Shown one piece after another: positions 10,987 to 19,589 of a DNA stretch of 60,615 nucleotides (position 1 is its first letter; the number at the start of each line of letters is the position of its first letter). Source of the stretch: an uncultured Pseudomonadota bacterium (GTDB lineage Bacteria; Pseudomonadota; Alphaproteobacteria; Rs-D84); assembly GCA_949298405.1 (NCBI GenBank), contig CASFWA010000006.1, positions 1 through 60,615 of the forward strand. Direction: 5' to 3'. Both the position numbers and the translations under genes were made by a program. A model generated the notes under the pieces. It searched no databases and was not told the DNA's origin. It was given only the letters and a program-made list of their open reading frames with translations.

Positions 10987-11778
10987 TTATAATATTACCT
11001 GACCACCTAATCTTGCGGTACGTGGAATCGGACCGAAGGAAGATGTTGGGTTTACATAAATATTTCCTGTCACTGTGAAGTCGCCGCAGAATTGCAACAT
11101 ACCCATATCGCGCAAGAATAAGTTGCCTTCGATACGCATGCCGCATGGCAAGGTATATTTACGCATGTTTTGCAGGTATAAATTACCTTTTACTACATCG
11201 CCCGCTTTTAACATTGTTGCCGCGCCACGACTATCAATAATAACATCGCCATACATAGTATTGCGTACTCGTGCGGTTTGACGTTCTGCAACTGTGCATT
11301 TTTCAACCTTTGCGACATTGATAGGTGCGTCAATAAATTTGCGTGTTGCCGCGTCTTTCTTCAAAGGTAGCGGTGCAGGTTTTGCTGCAACTTGCTTTTC
11401 AAGTTCGTGTGGTTTTGGTGCAGGTTTTACCTTGACGGGTTCTGCTTCGATTGTTGTCATGTCGTTTCTTGCGATTATAACAACAGGTTTTTTGTTGCAA
11501 CCAACCATATCTATAATAAGCATAGAAAATAATACGATGATAGCAGATAATAAGGTTAGGTTAACTAAGCCTATCAAATCGAGGCTGCGAATCCATGCCC
11601 AAAGATTTTTTAAGCCGCGCCATATTGCTTGGAATGGTTTGCAGATATAAAACCAAGTCTTTGCCCAGAATGACTGTTGGGGCTTTTTTGAATTGCGTGA
11701 TTTCTTTGCGGCGTCTAAACGAGCCTTCTTTCTTTCTACGCGACGAGCCGCAATTTTCATTTTTAATTCTTTGAACAT
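10987..11778 (-). CDS. Single-pass membrane protein with bactofilin-like C-terminal domain
   Basis: 263 aa from MFKELKMK (11778), supported by AAGGTGAG upstream. A very basic cytosolic N terminus (AARRVERKKARLDAAKK) and an amphipathic Trp-rich stretch precede one TM helix (LVNLTLLSAIIVLFSMLII). A Pro/Lys-rich linker (VKVKPAPKPHELEK) follows. The C-terminal segment repeats short beta units (GDVIIDS, GNLYLQN, GNLFLRD, GNIYVN) as in polymer-forming beta-helical proteins. Bactofilin-type assembly is inferred from this repeat pattern alone, and no enzyme motif is visible. It has its own terminator. Confidence 0.55.
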   Translation of the reverse strand: MFKELKMKIAARRVERKKARLDAAKKSRNSKKPQQSFWAKTWFYICKPFQAIWRGLKNLWAWIRSLDLIGLVNLTLLSAIIVLFSMLIIDMVGCNKKPVVIIARNDMTTIEAEPVKVKPAPKPHELEKQVAAKPAPLPLKKDAATRKFIDAPINVAKVEKCTVAERQTARVRNTMYGDVIIDSRGAATMLKAGDVVKGNLYLQNMRKYTLPCGMRIEGNLFLRDMGMLQFCGDFTVTGNIYVNPTSSFGPIPRTARLGGQVIL

Positions 11779-11881
11779 GAACTCACCTTTTGTTTGATTC
11801 ATTAATTATTATGTTCCAAAAATAATATTTGTCAAGTATTTTGTCAAGTGTTTTTGTCAAAAGGGTAAGATTTTTGTTTGT

Positions 11882-11910
11882 TTGACTGATTTTATGGATT
11901 GCGGTAATAT
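11882..11910 (+). promoter_or_regulatory. Near-leaderless promoter of the lipoprotein hydrolase gene
   Basis: -35 TTGACT (11882-11887), 17-nt spacer, -10 TAATAT (11905-11910), then 9 nt to ATG. A start 7 nt after the -10 box leaves a 5' UTR of about 2 nt. Confidence 0.7.
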
Positions 11911-11919
11911 AAAAGAACA

Positions 11920-12651
11920 ATGTTTCTAAGAATTTTTCTTATATTATTGTTATTGTGTGGGTGTGTCAGTACTTGGCATGCGCCGGACGATTTTTTATTT
12001 GTTCCGGTTAAATCTGGTGGTTATGAGATTGCCACATGGCAGAAGATTACGAATTCAACAGATGAAATTCATATTTATATAGAAGGTGATGGTCGGTCTT
12101 TTGATTCGCGCGGGCGTCCGAATTATGACCCAACCCCACGCGGAACATTTCTAAGGAATATTGCAACTTCGGATAATGCGGCAAATGTGGTTTATATTGC
12201 GCGCCCATGTCAGTTTATAATGTCTGATTCTTGTACGAAAAGTGATTGGACAGACGGGCGTTTCAGTCAGAAAATTATAGATTCTATGTCTGGTGCCGTA
12301 AAAGGAATAGCAAACGGGCGACCTATAATTTTTATAGGTTATTCTGGTGGTGCGATGATTTCTGGTCTGATAATAGAAAATACACCAGAATTAAATGTAA
12401 AGAATTGGATTACAATAGCGGGGGTTTTGAATCATGCGGATTGGACAGAGTATTTTGGGGATACTCCTTTATCGCATTCTTTGGATATGGATGATTTACC
12501 GCAAGTAAAGCAGTTGCATTATATCGCAGAAAAAGATGAAGTTGTACCGCTTGAATTAACCAAGAAGTGGGTAGGGGAAGAAAACGTAATAATTATAAAA
12601 AATGCAACACATGATGCTTTCGGTGATTTTGATATAGATTTTTCAGATTAA
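11920..12651 (+). CDS. Lipoprotein with alpha/beta-hydrolase fold
   Basis: 243 aa. A lipoprotein signal (LLLLCGC, lipidated Cys15) is followed by an alpha/beta-hydrolase with the nucleophile elbow GYSGGA, an acid in EKDEVVP and a C-terminal His in ATHDAF, so the catalytic triad appears intact. An early GDGRSFD segment could form the oxyanion hole. The substrate is unknown (esterase or lipase-like). The protein should sit in the periplasm, anchored to a membrane. The mRNA is predicted to be nearly leaderless. The next gene starts 47 nt downstream with its own promoter. Confidence 0.75.
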   Translation: MFLRIFLILLLLCGCVSTWHAPDDFLFVPVKSGGYEIATWQKITNSTDEIHIYIEGDGRSFDSRGRPNYDPTPRGTFLRNIATSDNAANVVYIARPCQFIMSDSCTKSDWTDGRFSQKIIDSMSGAVKGIANGRPIIFIGYSGGAMISGLIIENTPELNVKNWITIAGVLNHADWTEYFGDTPLSHSLDMDDLPQVKQLHYIAEKDEVVPLELTKKWVGEENVIIIKNATHDAFGDFDIDFSD

Positions 12652-12664
12652 TTATAAACGTTAC

Positions 12665-12692
12665 TTGACAATTTAGTTGTTTGTACTATATT
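12665..12692 (+). promoter_or_regulatory. Leaderless promoter of the GNAT gene
   Basis: Perfect -35 TTGACA (12665-12670), 16-nt spacer, -10 TATATT (12687-12692), 6 nt to the ATG at 12699. An in-frame TTG at 12681 lies inside the promoter and cannot be the start. Confidence 0.8.
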
Positions 12693-12698
12693 GCTTGT

Positions 12699-13412
12699 AT
12701 GACATGTGAAGTAAAGATTGTTCCCATTTTTAATCAGAATGCCCCAAGTGTTTGGGACGATTTTTTGCATATTCGTGCTGCTGCTGTTATGCATGTATAT
12801 AATTATAAAACGCCAAAAGAAGATGATGAAAGCACGAAAGAAGCATTTAAGTCTCAATGGGGACACAAGGCGTTTAATTTTGCATTTGGGGCGTATAATG
12901 GTTCCAGAATGGTTGGGTTTATACGTGGTTATGGTGAGCAAAACGTTGTAAATATAGAGCAGTTATATTTATTACCTGATTATATGTCTAAAGGGATTGG
13001 CGTCAGGTTGTTAAATGCAGCAGAAAGTATTGCAAGCTTTTATGCACGTGATATAGAGTTGGTATCATTATTGAGAGCGCAGGATTTTTATAAAAGAAAT
13101 GGTTATAAAGGTTTATTTGAAAATAGGTATACCAAGCATATAAATAATATTACGAAATGCTCAACATTGCCTGTTTTTAAAAGCACACCGCTTATAACGC
13201 ATTCTTGCAAACAAATTTTCCCTGGTTTTGATGCAAAAGACATAAATGTATCTCATACGCCAATGTTTGTTTATTTGAATGTTGATTCAAAAATATGTGG
13301 TTATGTAACAGGTAATGATAAAGAAGCAATTAGTATAAATGTTTCTAAAGGGTGTTCAGATTTTGTTAGAAAACGATTATTAAAAGAAATAGGTTCTTTT
13401 TATAGTAGATAA
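12699..13412 (+). CDS. GNAT-family N-acetyltransferase
   Basis: 237 aa from ATG 12699. The N-terminal half has the GNAT fold: MVGFIRGYG is the beta4 region, IEQLYLLPDYMSKGIGVRLLNAA is motif A with the acetyl-CoA pyrophosphate loop (S-K-G-I-G-V), and AQDFYKRNGYKGL is motif B. The C-terminal 100 aa (from about SCKQIFPGF) looks like a second, shorter domain with YVTGNDKEAISINV, possibly a degenerate GNAT repeat. The substrate is unknown. The gene is monocistronic between a leaderless promoter and a strong terminator. Confidence 0.75.
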   Translation: MTCEVKIVPIFNQNAPSVWDDFLHIRAAAVMHVYNYKTPKEDDESTKEAFKSQWGHKAFNFAFGAYNGSRMVGFIRGYGEQNVVNIEQLYLLPDYMSKGIGVRLLNAAESIASFYARDIELVSLLRAQDFYKRNGYKGLFENRYTKHINNITKCSTLPVFKSTPLITHSCKQIFPGFDAKDINVSHTPMFVYLNVDSKICGYVTGNDKEAISINVSKGCSDFVRKRLLKEIGSFYSR

Positions 13413-13440
13413 AAACACAAATTAAATATGAAAAAGAAAT

Positions 13441-13474
13441 AAAAAATACCCTGATTTAATCAGGGTATTTTTTA
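13441..13474. terminator. Bidirectional terminator
   Basis: AAATACCCTGA, loop, TCAGGGTATTT flanked by A and T tracts. Shared by the GNAT gene and groEL. Confidence 0.85.
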
Positions 13475-13478
13475 TAGT

Positions 13479-15095
13479 TTACATCATTCCTGGCATTCCA
13501 CCTGGCATTGGTGATGCAGTTTTTTCTTCTGGAATTTCAGACATAACCGCACCAGTTGTCAGCAATACGCCTGCGGTACTTGCTGCCGCCTGGATTGCAG
13601 TCTTTACAACTTTTGCAGGGTCAATAATACCTGCTTTCATCATATCAACATATTCACCAGTTTGTGCGTTGTAACCAAAGTTATAGTCTTTTGATTCCAT
13701 AACTTTACCGACAACGATTTCGCCAGACACACCCGCATTTTCTGCAATTTGTGCACATGGTGCAACCAATGTACGGCGAACTATATCGATACCAACATTT
13801 TGATCTTGGTTTTCACCAGAAAGTTTATCAAGTGCGCTAACCGCACGAACAAGCGCGATACCACCGCCTGCAACAATACCTTCTGCAACTGCAGCGCGCG
13901 TGGCAGCCAATGCATCGTCAACGCGGTCTTTCTTTTCTTTTACTTCTACTTCCGTCATACCGCCGACTTTAATAACCGCAACACCACCAACTAATTTAGC
14001 CAAGCGTTCGGATAGTTTTTCTTTATCATAATCACTTGTGCTGATTGATAGCAATTTGCGGATTTCATCTGCGCGTGCTTCGATTGCTTTTTTATCGCCG
14101 CCACCTTGTGCTAATAAAGTAGAATCTTTGCTTACAACTACTTTCTTTGCGCTGCCTAAGACTTCTGCGGTTATATTTTCAAATGTCATACCCATATCGT
14201 CGGATACAACTGTTGCGCCTGTGACTGCGGCAATATCTTTCAGCATTTCTTTGCGTCTGTCGCCAAAACCTGGTGCTTTTACAGCACAAACCTTCAAACC
14301 ACCACGCAATTTGTTTAATACCAAAGTTGCTAAAGCCTCTGATTCAACATCTTCTGCGATAATCAACAGCGGGCGACCAGATTGTGCGATAGGTTCCAAA
14401 ATAGGTAACAAGGCTTGCAGACCTGTAATTTTCTTTTCTGAAACTAATATTTGCGCCCCATCAAGTTCCGCCAACATTTTTTCACTGTTTGTGACGAAGT
14501 AAGGTGACATAAAGCCCTGGTCAAATTGCATACCTTCTACAACATCAATTTCTGTTTCCAAGCCTTTTGCTTCTTCAACGGTAATAACGCCTTCTTTACC
14601 GACTTTTTCCATAGCACCCGCAATCTTTTCACCGATGTCACGGTCGCTATTTGCAGAAATTGTTGCGACTTGTGCGATTTCAGCACTGTCTTTTACAGGG
14701 CGGGCATGTTTTTCAATGTCTGCGACAACTGCGGCAGTTGCTAAATCAATACCGCGTTTAATATCCATAGGGTTCATACCTGCTGCAATTACGCGGCGGC
14801 CTTCGCGAATAAGTTTTTGTGCTAATACCGTTGCGGTTGTTGTACCGTCACCAGCATCGTCACCAGCTTTCTTTGCGACTTCTTGTACCATGCGGGCGCC
14901 AATGTTTTCTTGTGGGTCTTTAAGAGATACTGCTTTTGCAACGGTTACACCGTCTTTTGTTGCAACGGGTGCACCATAAGATTTTTCAATAACTACTGTG
15001 CGTCCTTTTGGCCCCATAGTAATTTTTACTGCATTTGCTAGTTTATCTACACCAGCAGCCATTTTATCTGTGTCAAAAACTATTTCTTTTGCCAT
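13479..15095 (-). CDS. groEL: Chaperonin GroEL
   Basis: ATP-driven folding chamber for cytosolic proteins. At 538 aa it has the canonical ATP site ([22 protein letters not shown]) and the typical start KEIVFD. The C terminus MPGGMPGMM is the hallmark flexible tail. It lies 18 nt downstream of groES in the usual groES-groEL operon. The heat-shock-type promoter is upstream of groES. Confidence 0.98.
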   Translation of the reverse strand: MAKEIVFDTDKMAAGVDKLANAVKITMGPKGRTVVIEKSYGAPVATKDGVTVAKAVSLKDPQENIGARMVQEVAKKAGDDAGDGTTTATVLAQKLIREGRRVIAAGMNPMDIKRGIDLATAAVVADIEKHARPVKDSAEIAQVATISANSDRDIGEKIAGAMEKVGKEGVITVEEAKGLETEIDVVEGMQFDQGFMSPYFVTNSEKMLAELDGAQILVSEKKITGLQALLPILEPIAQSGRPLLIIAEDVESEALATLVLNKLRGGLKVCAVKAPGFGDRRKEMLKDIAAVTGATVVSDDMGMTFENITAEVLGSAKKVVVSKDSTLLAQGGGDKKAIEARADEIRKLLSISTSDYDKEKLSERLAKLVGGVAVIKVGGMTEVEVKEKKDRVDDALAATRAAVAEGIVAGGGIALVRAVSALDKLSGENQDQNVGIDIVRRTLVAPCAQIAENAGVSGEIVVGKVMESKDYNFGYNAQTGEYVDMMKAGIIDPAKVVKTAIQAAASTAGVLLTTGAVMSEIPEEKTASPMPGGMPGMM

Positions 15096-15113
15096 AGTTT
15101 AATCCTTTGTTAT

Positions 15114-15401
15114 TTAATCTAAGATACCTAATATATCTGTTTCTTTAATAAGTATGTATTCTTTTCCATTAATTTTGACTTCGTTTGCACTTGGTGCCCA
15201 TTTAGCAAACAATACAACATCATCAACTTTTACTGTCATAGGAATACGGTCGTCGCCATCAAACGCACCTTCACCAACAGCGATTACGCGACCACGGGAA
15301 GGTTTTTCTTTTGCATTATCAGGGATTATGATTCCACCAGCAGTTTTATTTTCTTCTTCGATACGTTCAATCAGAACGTAATTATGCAAGGGTTTAAACA
15401 T
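15114..15401 (-). CDS. groES: Co-chaperonin GroES
   Basis: Lid of the GroEL chamber. 95 aa, with the mobile loop EEENKTAGGIIIPDNAKEKP and the ending KEYILIKETDILGIL. AAGGAGA precedes the ATG. First gene of the operon. No CIRCE inverted repeat (GAGTGCTAA type) is visible upstream, so HrcA control is not supported. Confidence 0.97.
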   Translation of the reverse strand: MFKPLHNYVLIERIEEENKTAGGIIIPDNAKEKPSRGRVIAVGEGAFDGDDRIPMTVKVDDVVLFAKWAPSANEVKINGKEYILIKETDILGILD

Positions 15402-15434
15402 ATTTTATTCTCCTTAATCTGCTTCTGGGCATAG

Positions 15435-15462
15435 ATATAGTGCGATAAAATCTGATTTCAAG
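15435..15462 (-). promoter_or_regulatory. Candidate sigma-32 type promoter of groES-groEL
   Basis: On the minus strand CTTGAAA (15462-15456), then 13 nt, then CACTATAT (15442-15435). The -35 is a full match to the heat-shock consensus. The -10 is a partial match to CCCCATnT. Confidence 0.5.
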
Positions 15463-15517
15463 GCTTGATTTTGTGCATTCTGTGTAATATTCTAAAAATC
15501 GTAAAAAAGGGGAAAAT

Positions 15518-15895
15518 ATGTACGATAAAAATAATGTATTTGCAAAGATAGCAAGAAATGAAATACCGCGTGAAGCAATAGTAGAAAACGAATATGCACT
15601 TAGTTTTAATGATATAAATCCATTATTTGAAAAGCATGTTTTGGTTATACCAAAAGGGGAATATGAAAATATCCTAGATTTTGTATCTAATGCGTCTGCT
15701 GAAGAACAGGCAGGTTTTTGGAAATGTTTTAAGGAAACCGCAGAAAAAATGGGGGTTTGTGAAAACTTTAATGTTTTGGCGAATGCTGGTGCAGAAGCGC
15801 CTTTTATTAAGCAGTCTGTGTTTCACTTTCATTTGCATCTAGTTTGCGGACCAAAGAAAGAAGAATTAAAAAAAGTTTTATCCGAGATATGTTAA
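15518..15895 (+). CDS. HIT-family nucleotide-binding protein
   Basis: 125 aa histidine-triad protein. The triad HFHLHLV ends in the catalytic His region, and the N-terminal FAKIARNEIP and FNDINP segments are typical of HIT hydrolases acting on nucleoside phosphoramidates or dinucleoside polyphosphates. The usual HxHxHxx motif is complete. AAGGGGAAAAT leads the ATG. Its last 7 nt overlap the YggU-family gene, implying translational coupling. Divergent from groES. Confidence 0.88.
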   Translation: MYDKNNVFAKIARNEIPREAIVENEYALSFNDINPLFEKHVLVIPKGEYENILDFVSNASAEEQAGFWKCFKETAEKMGVCENFNVLANAGAEAPFIKQSVFHFHLHLVCGPKKEELKKVLSEIC

Positions 15896-16104
15896 TTAAT
15901 GTTCGTGTTATTCCGCGTGCGCGCCAAAACAAGGTGACTGTTGATAGTGACGGTACTGTCCGTGTTCATACTGTTGCTGCGCCCGCGGACGGTCAGGCGA
16001 ACGATGCTGTAATAAAAATGCTGTCCAAATATTATGATGTTCCAAAGACCAGCATAAAAATAATTCGCGGGCAAACATCCCGCGATAAAGTCATAGAAAT
16101 TTAA
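15889..16104 (+). CDS. DUF167 / YggU family protein
   Basis: 71 aa from ATG 15889, overlapping the HIT stop. MLINVRVIPRARQNKV and PADGQANDAVIKMLS, followed by IKIIRGQTSRDKVIEI, match the small DUF167 fold. The function is not established for the family. An upstream in-frame start would lie deep inside the HIT gene and is rejected. It converges on the LOG-family gene with a 4-nt overlap. Confidence 0.85.
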   Translation: MLINVRVIPRARQNKVTVDSDGTVRVHTVAAPADGQANDAVIKMLSKYYDVPKTSIKIIRGQTSRDKVIEI

Positions 16105-16652
16105 TAATCCAATATAATTTTTATTAAATCTTCTGGTGTGTTGCCGACATGAATATTATAGTCGTGCATATTTTCAATAAACCCACAGTGTTGCATATGA
16201 ACAAACAGGCGTTCAAAAGGCCCCCAGAATTTTGCAGTGTTTAAGAAAAACAAAGGTTTTTTAGATTCACCGATTTGTTGCATTGTCATAATGTCTGTAA
16301 GTTCATTCAGGGTACCGATACCACCAGGTAGGATTATGAAAGCATCGGACAGGTCGTACATTTTTTGTTTGCGTTCATTAACCCCTGTGACGACTTCTAC
16401 TTCCACCCCTTCATGTACAGGTTCTTGCTTTTCTATAACATTATGAGTAGACACACCCACAACATGTGCACCGTTTTCCAAGGCAGCGGTTGCGACAGCC
16501 CCCATAAGACCAACGTCACCCCCACCGAAAACCATATTAAGTTTATTTTTACCTAGTAATTCGCCTACTTTTTTTGCGTCACGTGCAAATTCAGGGTTAG
16601 TTCCGTATTGATGCCCACAATATACAGCGATAGTTTTTAAATTTTGTACCAT
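16101..16652 (-). CDS. LOG-family protein (TIGR00730), cytokinin riboside phosphate phosphoribohydrolase-like
   Basis: 183 aa. It has a Rossmann-like start (IAVYCGHQYGTNP), the loop GGGDVGLMGAVATAA and the family signature PGGIGTLNEL. Plant LOG enzymes release free cytokinin, and bacterial members hydrolyse nucleoside monophosphates; the substrate here is not deducible. AAAGGA and AAAGAAAG lie before the ATG. Divergent from tilS. Confidence 0.85.
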   Translation of the reverse strand: MVQNLKTIAVYCGHQYGTNPEFARDAKKVGELLGKNKLNMVFGGGDVGLMGAVATAALENGAHVVGVSTHNVIEKQEPVHEGVEVEVVTGVNERKQKMYDLSDAFIILPGGIGTLNELTDIMTMQQIGESKKPLFFLNTAKFWGPFERLFVHMQHCGFIENMHDYNIHVGNTPEDLIKIILDY

Positions 16653-16702
16653 TCTTTCTTTTTCCTTTATTTTTGCGAATTATAGCATAAAATATTTTCA
16701 TT

Positions 16703-17695
16703 ATGAATCAAAACTTTGTTAATTTTATGCGTGAATATTCTGACCAGAAACTAGCCGTTGCTGTCAGTGGGGGCGTTGATTCTGTATGTCTTCTATGCTG
16801 GATTGCGCAACTAAGAAAAGATGTTGTATGTTTGCATGTAAACCACGGTTTGCGTGCCAATGCAGATATAGAAACCGAATATGTAAAAGATTTATGTAAA
16901 AAACTTGGTGTGTCTTGTCAGATTTTCTATTGGACTGGCGAAAAGCCTGTGGCTGGGTTAGAGGCGGCTGCCAGGGAAGCAAGATATAAAATGATGACAG
17001 ATTTTTGCACAGAAAATGGTATTGACGCGATTTTAGTTGCACATCATGCAGACGACCAGATTGAAACATTTTTGATGAATTTGGGGCGTGGCAGTGGTTT
17101 GTATGGGTTGTCTGCTATGCGTCCGGTATCTTGGCGAAATGATGTGAAAATTGTAAGACCTTTATTAAAGGTACATCGTGCAGAGTTAAAGAAATATTGT
17201 GACGATAACGGTATCAAATATTTTATGGACGAAATGAACGACGACCCGCATTATACGCGTGTTCGTATTCGCCAGAACAGATATTTGCTATCAGAAAAAC
17301 TTGGGATTTCTGATGAAAGAATTTTATTAGCAATCGAAAATCTGGGCAGAATTCGTGATACCTTGGATTCCGAGGTAGAAAATTATATCGCGCAAGTCCT
17401 TGATGAAAGGCGCGCTGTGTTTTCTGATTCTTTTCTATTTGACCAAGCCCCCGATGTTAGATTAAAGTTTCTTGGAACATTGATTCAACGCATTGGGGGG
17501 GATGAATATCAGCCACGCTTGAATTCGCTGTCAAACGCACTAGATAAATTAAAGACTGATTGTAAATTCACTTTGGGACATTGTACAATTCGTCGTCTAG
17601 GACAGCGTATTTTGGTTGTCCCCGAAGGTGCAAAAACAAGTTTTAGGAAAAGACATGGAAGACAAAAAAAGCAAAAAAATGAATATCAAAAATAA
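16703..17695 (+). CDS. tilS: tRNA(Ile)-lysidine synthase TilS
   Basis: Converts C34 of tRNA-Ile(CAU) to lysidine so that it reads AUA. The PP-loop motif AVSGGVDSV is near residue 20. HHADDQIETFLMNLGRGSGL is the tRNA-recognition region, and R-P-L-L precedes the flexible arm. It has 330 aa, with a short C-terminal extension. The last 41 nt overlap the ftsH start, and tilS-ftsH is a conserved neighbourhood in bacteria. No strong ribosome-binding site; a TAAAAT box lies 9 nt before ATG. Confidence 0.93.
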   Translation: MNQNFVNFMREYSDQKLAVAVSGGVDSVCLLCWIAQLRKDVVCLHVNHGLRANADIETEYVKDLCKKLGVSCQIFYWTGEKPVAGLEAAAREARYKMMTDFCTENGIDAILVAHHADDQIETFLMNLGRGSGLYGLSAMRPVSWRNDVKIVRPLLKVHRAELKKYCDDNGIKYFMDEMNDDPHYTRVRIRQNRYLLSEKLGISDERILLAIENLGRIRDTLDSEVENYIAQVLDERRAVFSDSFLFDQAPDVRLKFLGTLIQRIGGDEYQPRLNSLSNALDKLKTDCKFTLGHCTIRRLGQRILVVPEGAKTSFRKRHGRQKKQKNEYQK

Positions 17696-19589
17696 ATTTA
17701 GCAAAAGTAAGTGGGATGGTTCCTCGTTATTTTTAATTGTGTTTGCCGCATTATTTGTTGCGATGATAGTACGTTCTTTTATCGGGGGCGGTACCGCACC
17801 ACAAATGTTGGCAAATGGACAGGTTTCAACCCAAAATCAACCAATAGAAATGTCTTTTTCTGATGTGTTGCGTCGTGCATCAGATATTCAGACCATGAAG
17901 ATCCGTGGCAGTGATGCCAAGGGTGTTTTACATGACGGTACAGAGTATTCCGCAACCATTACATACGACCCAGAATTGCTTTCGAAGATTGCAGAAAATG
18001 GTGCTACAATATCAATAGATAATTCAAAAGGTTGGGTTGATTATCTTGGAACATGGGTACCTATTTTAATGGGATTGTTTTTTATATGGTGGATATTTCG
18101 TGGGTTTAAAGCGGGTGCTGGTGGTCTTAGTCGCAGCCTTGCACAACAGAATCCGACCAAGATAACAACAGGTAAGACCAAAACATCATTTAAGGATGTT
18201 GCTGGTATTGACGCAGAAAAGCAGGAATTAATGGAAATTGTAGATTTCTTGAAGAATAAAGAAAAGTTCAAGGAAGTTGGTGCGCGTGTGCCGCGTGGTA
18301 TATTATTATCTGGTGAACCAGGAACGGGTAAAACATTACTGGCGCGTGCTATTGCAGGTGAAGCAAACGTACCTTTCTTCGCAGCATCTGGTAGTGACTT
18401 TTCAGGAATTATAGTTGGGTTAGGTGTAGCAAAGATAAAAGAAATCTTTGATATGGCAAAACGTAATGCGCCATGTATATTGTTTATTGATGAAATAGAT
18501 GCGATCGGGCAGCGTCGCAGTTCTCATTCTTATAACGACCAAGACCGCGAGCAAACTTTGAACCAGTTATTAATAGAAATGGACGGGTTCTCTAATGACA
18601 CAGGGATAATAGTTATTGGTGCAACTAACAGACCTGATATGTTAGACCCTGCGTTATTACGTCCAGGTCGTTTTGATAGACAGGTTTATATTGAATTGCC
18701 TGATTTATCTGGTCGTCGTGAAATCTTAGATTTGTATGCAAAGAAAGTAAAGATTGCATCAGATGTGGATTTGCAGGATTTGGCGCGTGGAACGACGGGT
18801 TTTTCTGGTGCAGATTTAGAGAATTTGTTAAATGAAGCGGCATTACATGCGGTACGTGGTGGTCGCAAGGAAATTGCGCAGATTGATGTAGAAGAAGCGC
18901 GTGACAAGATTTTAATGGGGCCACGTAAAGTTCGCAAGATGCGTCCAGAAGATATAAAACTTACTGCATATCACGAAGCAGGGCATGCATTTGTAAGCAT
19001 AATGTATGCGGATATTACAGACCCCATTCATAAGGCGACAATAATACCGCGTGGTCGTGCTTTGGGTATGGTTCAGCACTTACCGATAGACGATAAAGTG
19101 TCTATGACAATAGCAGAAGTTCGTGCGAACTTGTCGATTGCATTGGCGGGGCGTGCATCAGAAGAAGTTTTCTTTGGTGCGGATAAAATTACGACAGGTG
19201 CCGAAGCAGATATTGCCATGGCGACAAGATTGACGCGTTATGCCATAACGACTGCTGGATTGTCACCAAAGATTGGTTTGGCGGCGATAAATCAAGTTAA
19301 TAATTTTGGTAATCGCACAGCACTTGAAAACGCATCTGAAAAGACTGCGGAATTGGTCGATAACGAGGTTCGTGATTGGTTGGATGTTGCCCATGAAGAT
19401 GCAACAAAGTTGTTGTCTAAGAATAAAGAAACTGTAAAGAAATTGGCAGAAGAATTGCTTGCACGTGAAACCCTGACAGGTGACGAGATTAAAGAAATTG
19501 TCTTGGGTAAAAAAGCAAAAACTGCTGATAAAGCAAAGAAGACAACAGTAAAGAAAACCAAAAAATCTGGAAAAGAAAATGGAAAATAA
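17655..19589 (+). CDS. ftsH: ATP-dependent zinc metalloprotease FtsH with altered pore loop
   Basis: Membrane AAA+ protease degrading short-lived and misassembled proteins. 644 aa from ATG 17655 (TAGGAAAAG upstream). TM1 is about 24-44 and TM2 about 131-149. Walker A GEPGTGKT is at 220-227, Walker B ILFIDE at 275-280, arginine-finger region LLRPGR at 334-339, and zinc site HEAGH at 440-444 with the third ligand Asp519 in TTGAEAD. The central pore motif, normally M-F-V-G after SGSDFVE, reads SGSDFSGIIVG here (250-255), so the pore aromatic is replaced by Ile. The Lys-rich C-terminal tail is long. It overlaps the MBL gene by 11 nt. Confidence 0.95.
   Translation: MEDKKSKKMNIKNKFSKSKWDGSSLFLIVFAALFVAMIVRSFIGGGTAPQMLANGQVSTQNQPIEMSFSDVLRRASDIQTMKIRGSDAKGVLHDGTEYSATITYDPELLSKIAENGATISIDNSKGWVDYLGTWVPILMGLFFIWWIFRGFKAGAGGLSRSLAQQNPTKITTGKTKTSFKDVAGIDAEKQELMEIVDFLKNKEKFKEVGARVPRGILLSGEPGTGKTLLARAIAGEANVPFFAASGSDFSGIIVGLGVAKIKEIFDMAKRNAPCILFIDEIDAIGQRRSSHSYNDQDREQTLNQLLIEMDGFSNDTGIIVIGATNRPDMLDPALLRPGRFDRQVYIELPDLSGRREILDLYAKKVKIASDVDLQDLARGTTGFSGADLENLLNEAALHAVRGGRKEIAQIDVEEARDKILMGPRKVRKMRPEDIKLTAYHEAGHAFVSIMYADITDPIHKATIIPRGRALGMVQHLPIDDKVSMTIAEVRANLSIALAGRASEEVFFGADKITTGAEADIAMATRLTRYAITTAGLSPKIGLAAINQVNNFGNRTALENASEKTAELVDNEVRDWLDVAHEDATKLLSKNKETVKKLAEELLARETLTGDEIKEIVLGKKAKTADKAKKTTVKKTKKSGKENGK

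Noticed and set aside
13749..14979. Several plus-strand ORFs of 70-150 codons across groEL, and similar antisense ORFs over alaS, rlpA and murJ
   Set aside because: They lie entirely antisense to strongly supported genes, lack ribosome-binding sites and show no recognisable domains.
15402..15517. CIRCE operator upstream of groES
   Set aside because: No inverted repeat of the TTAGCACTC-N9-GAGTGCTAA type is present; only a heat-shock-sigma-like promoter can be suggested.
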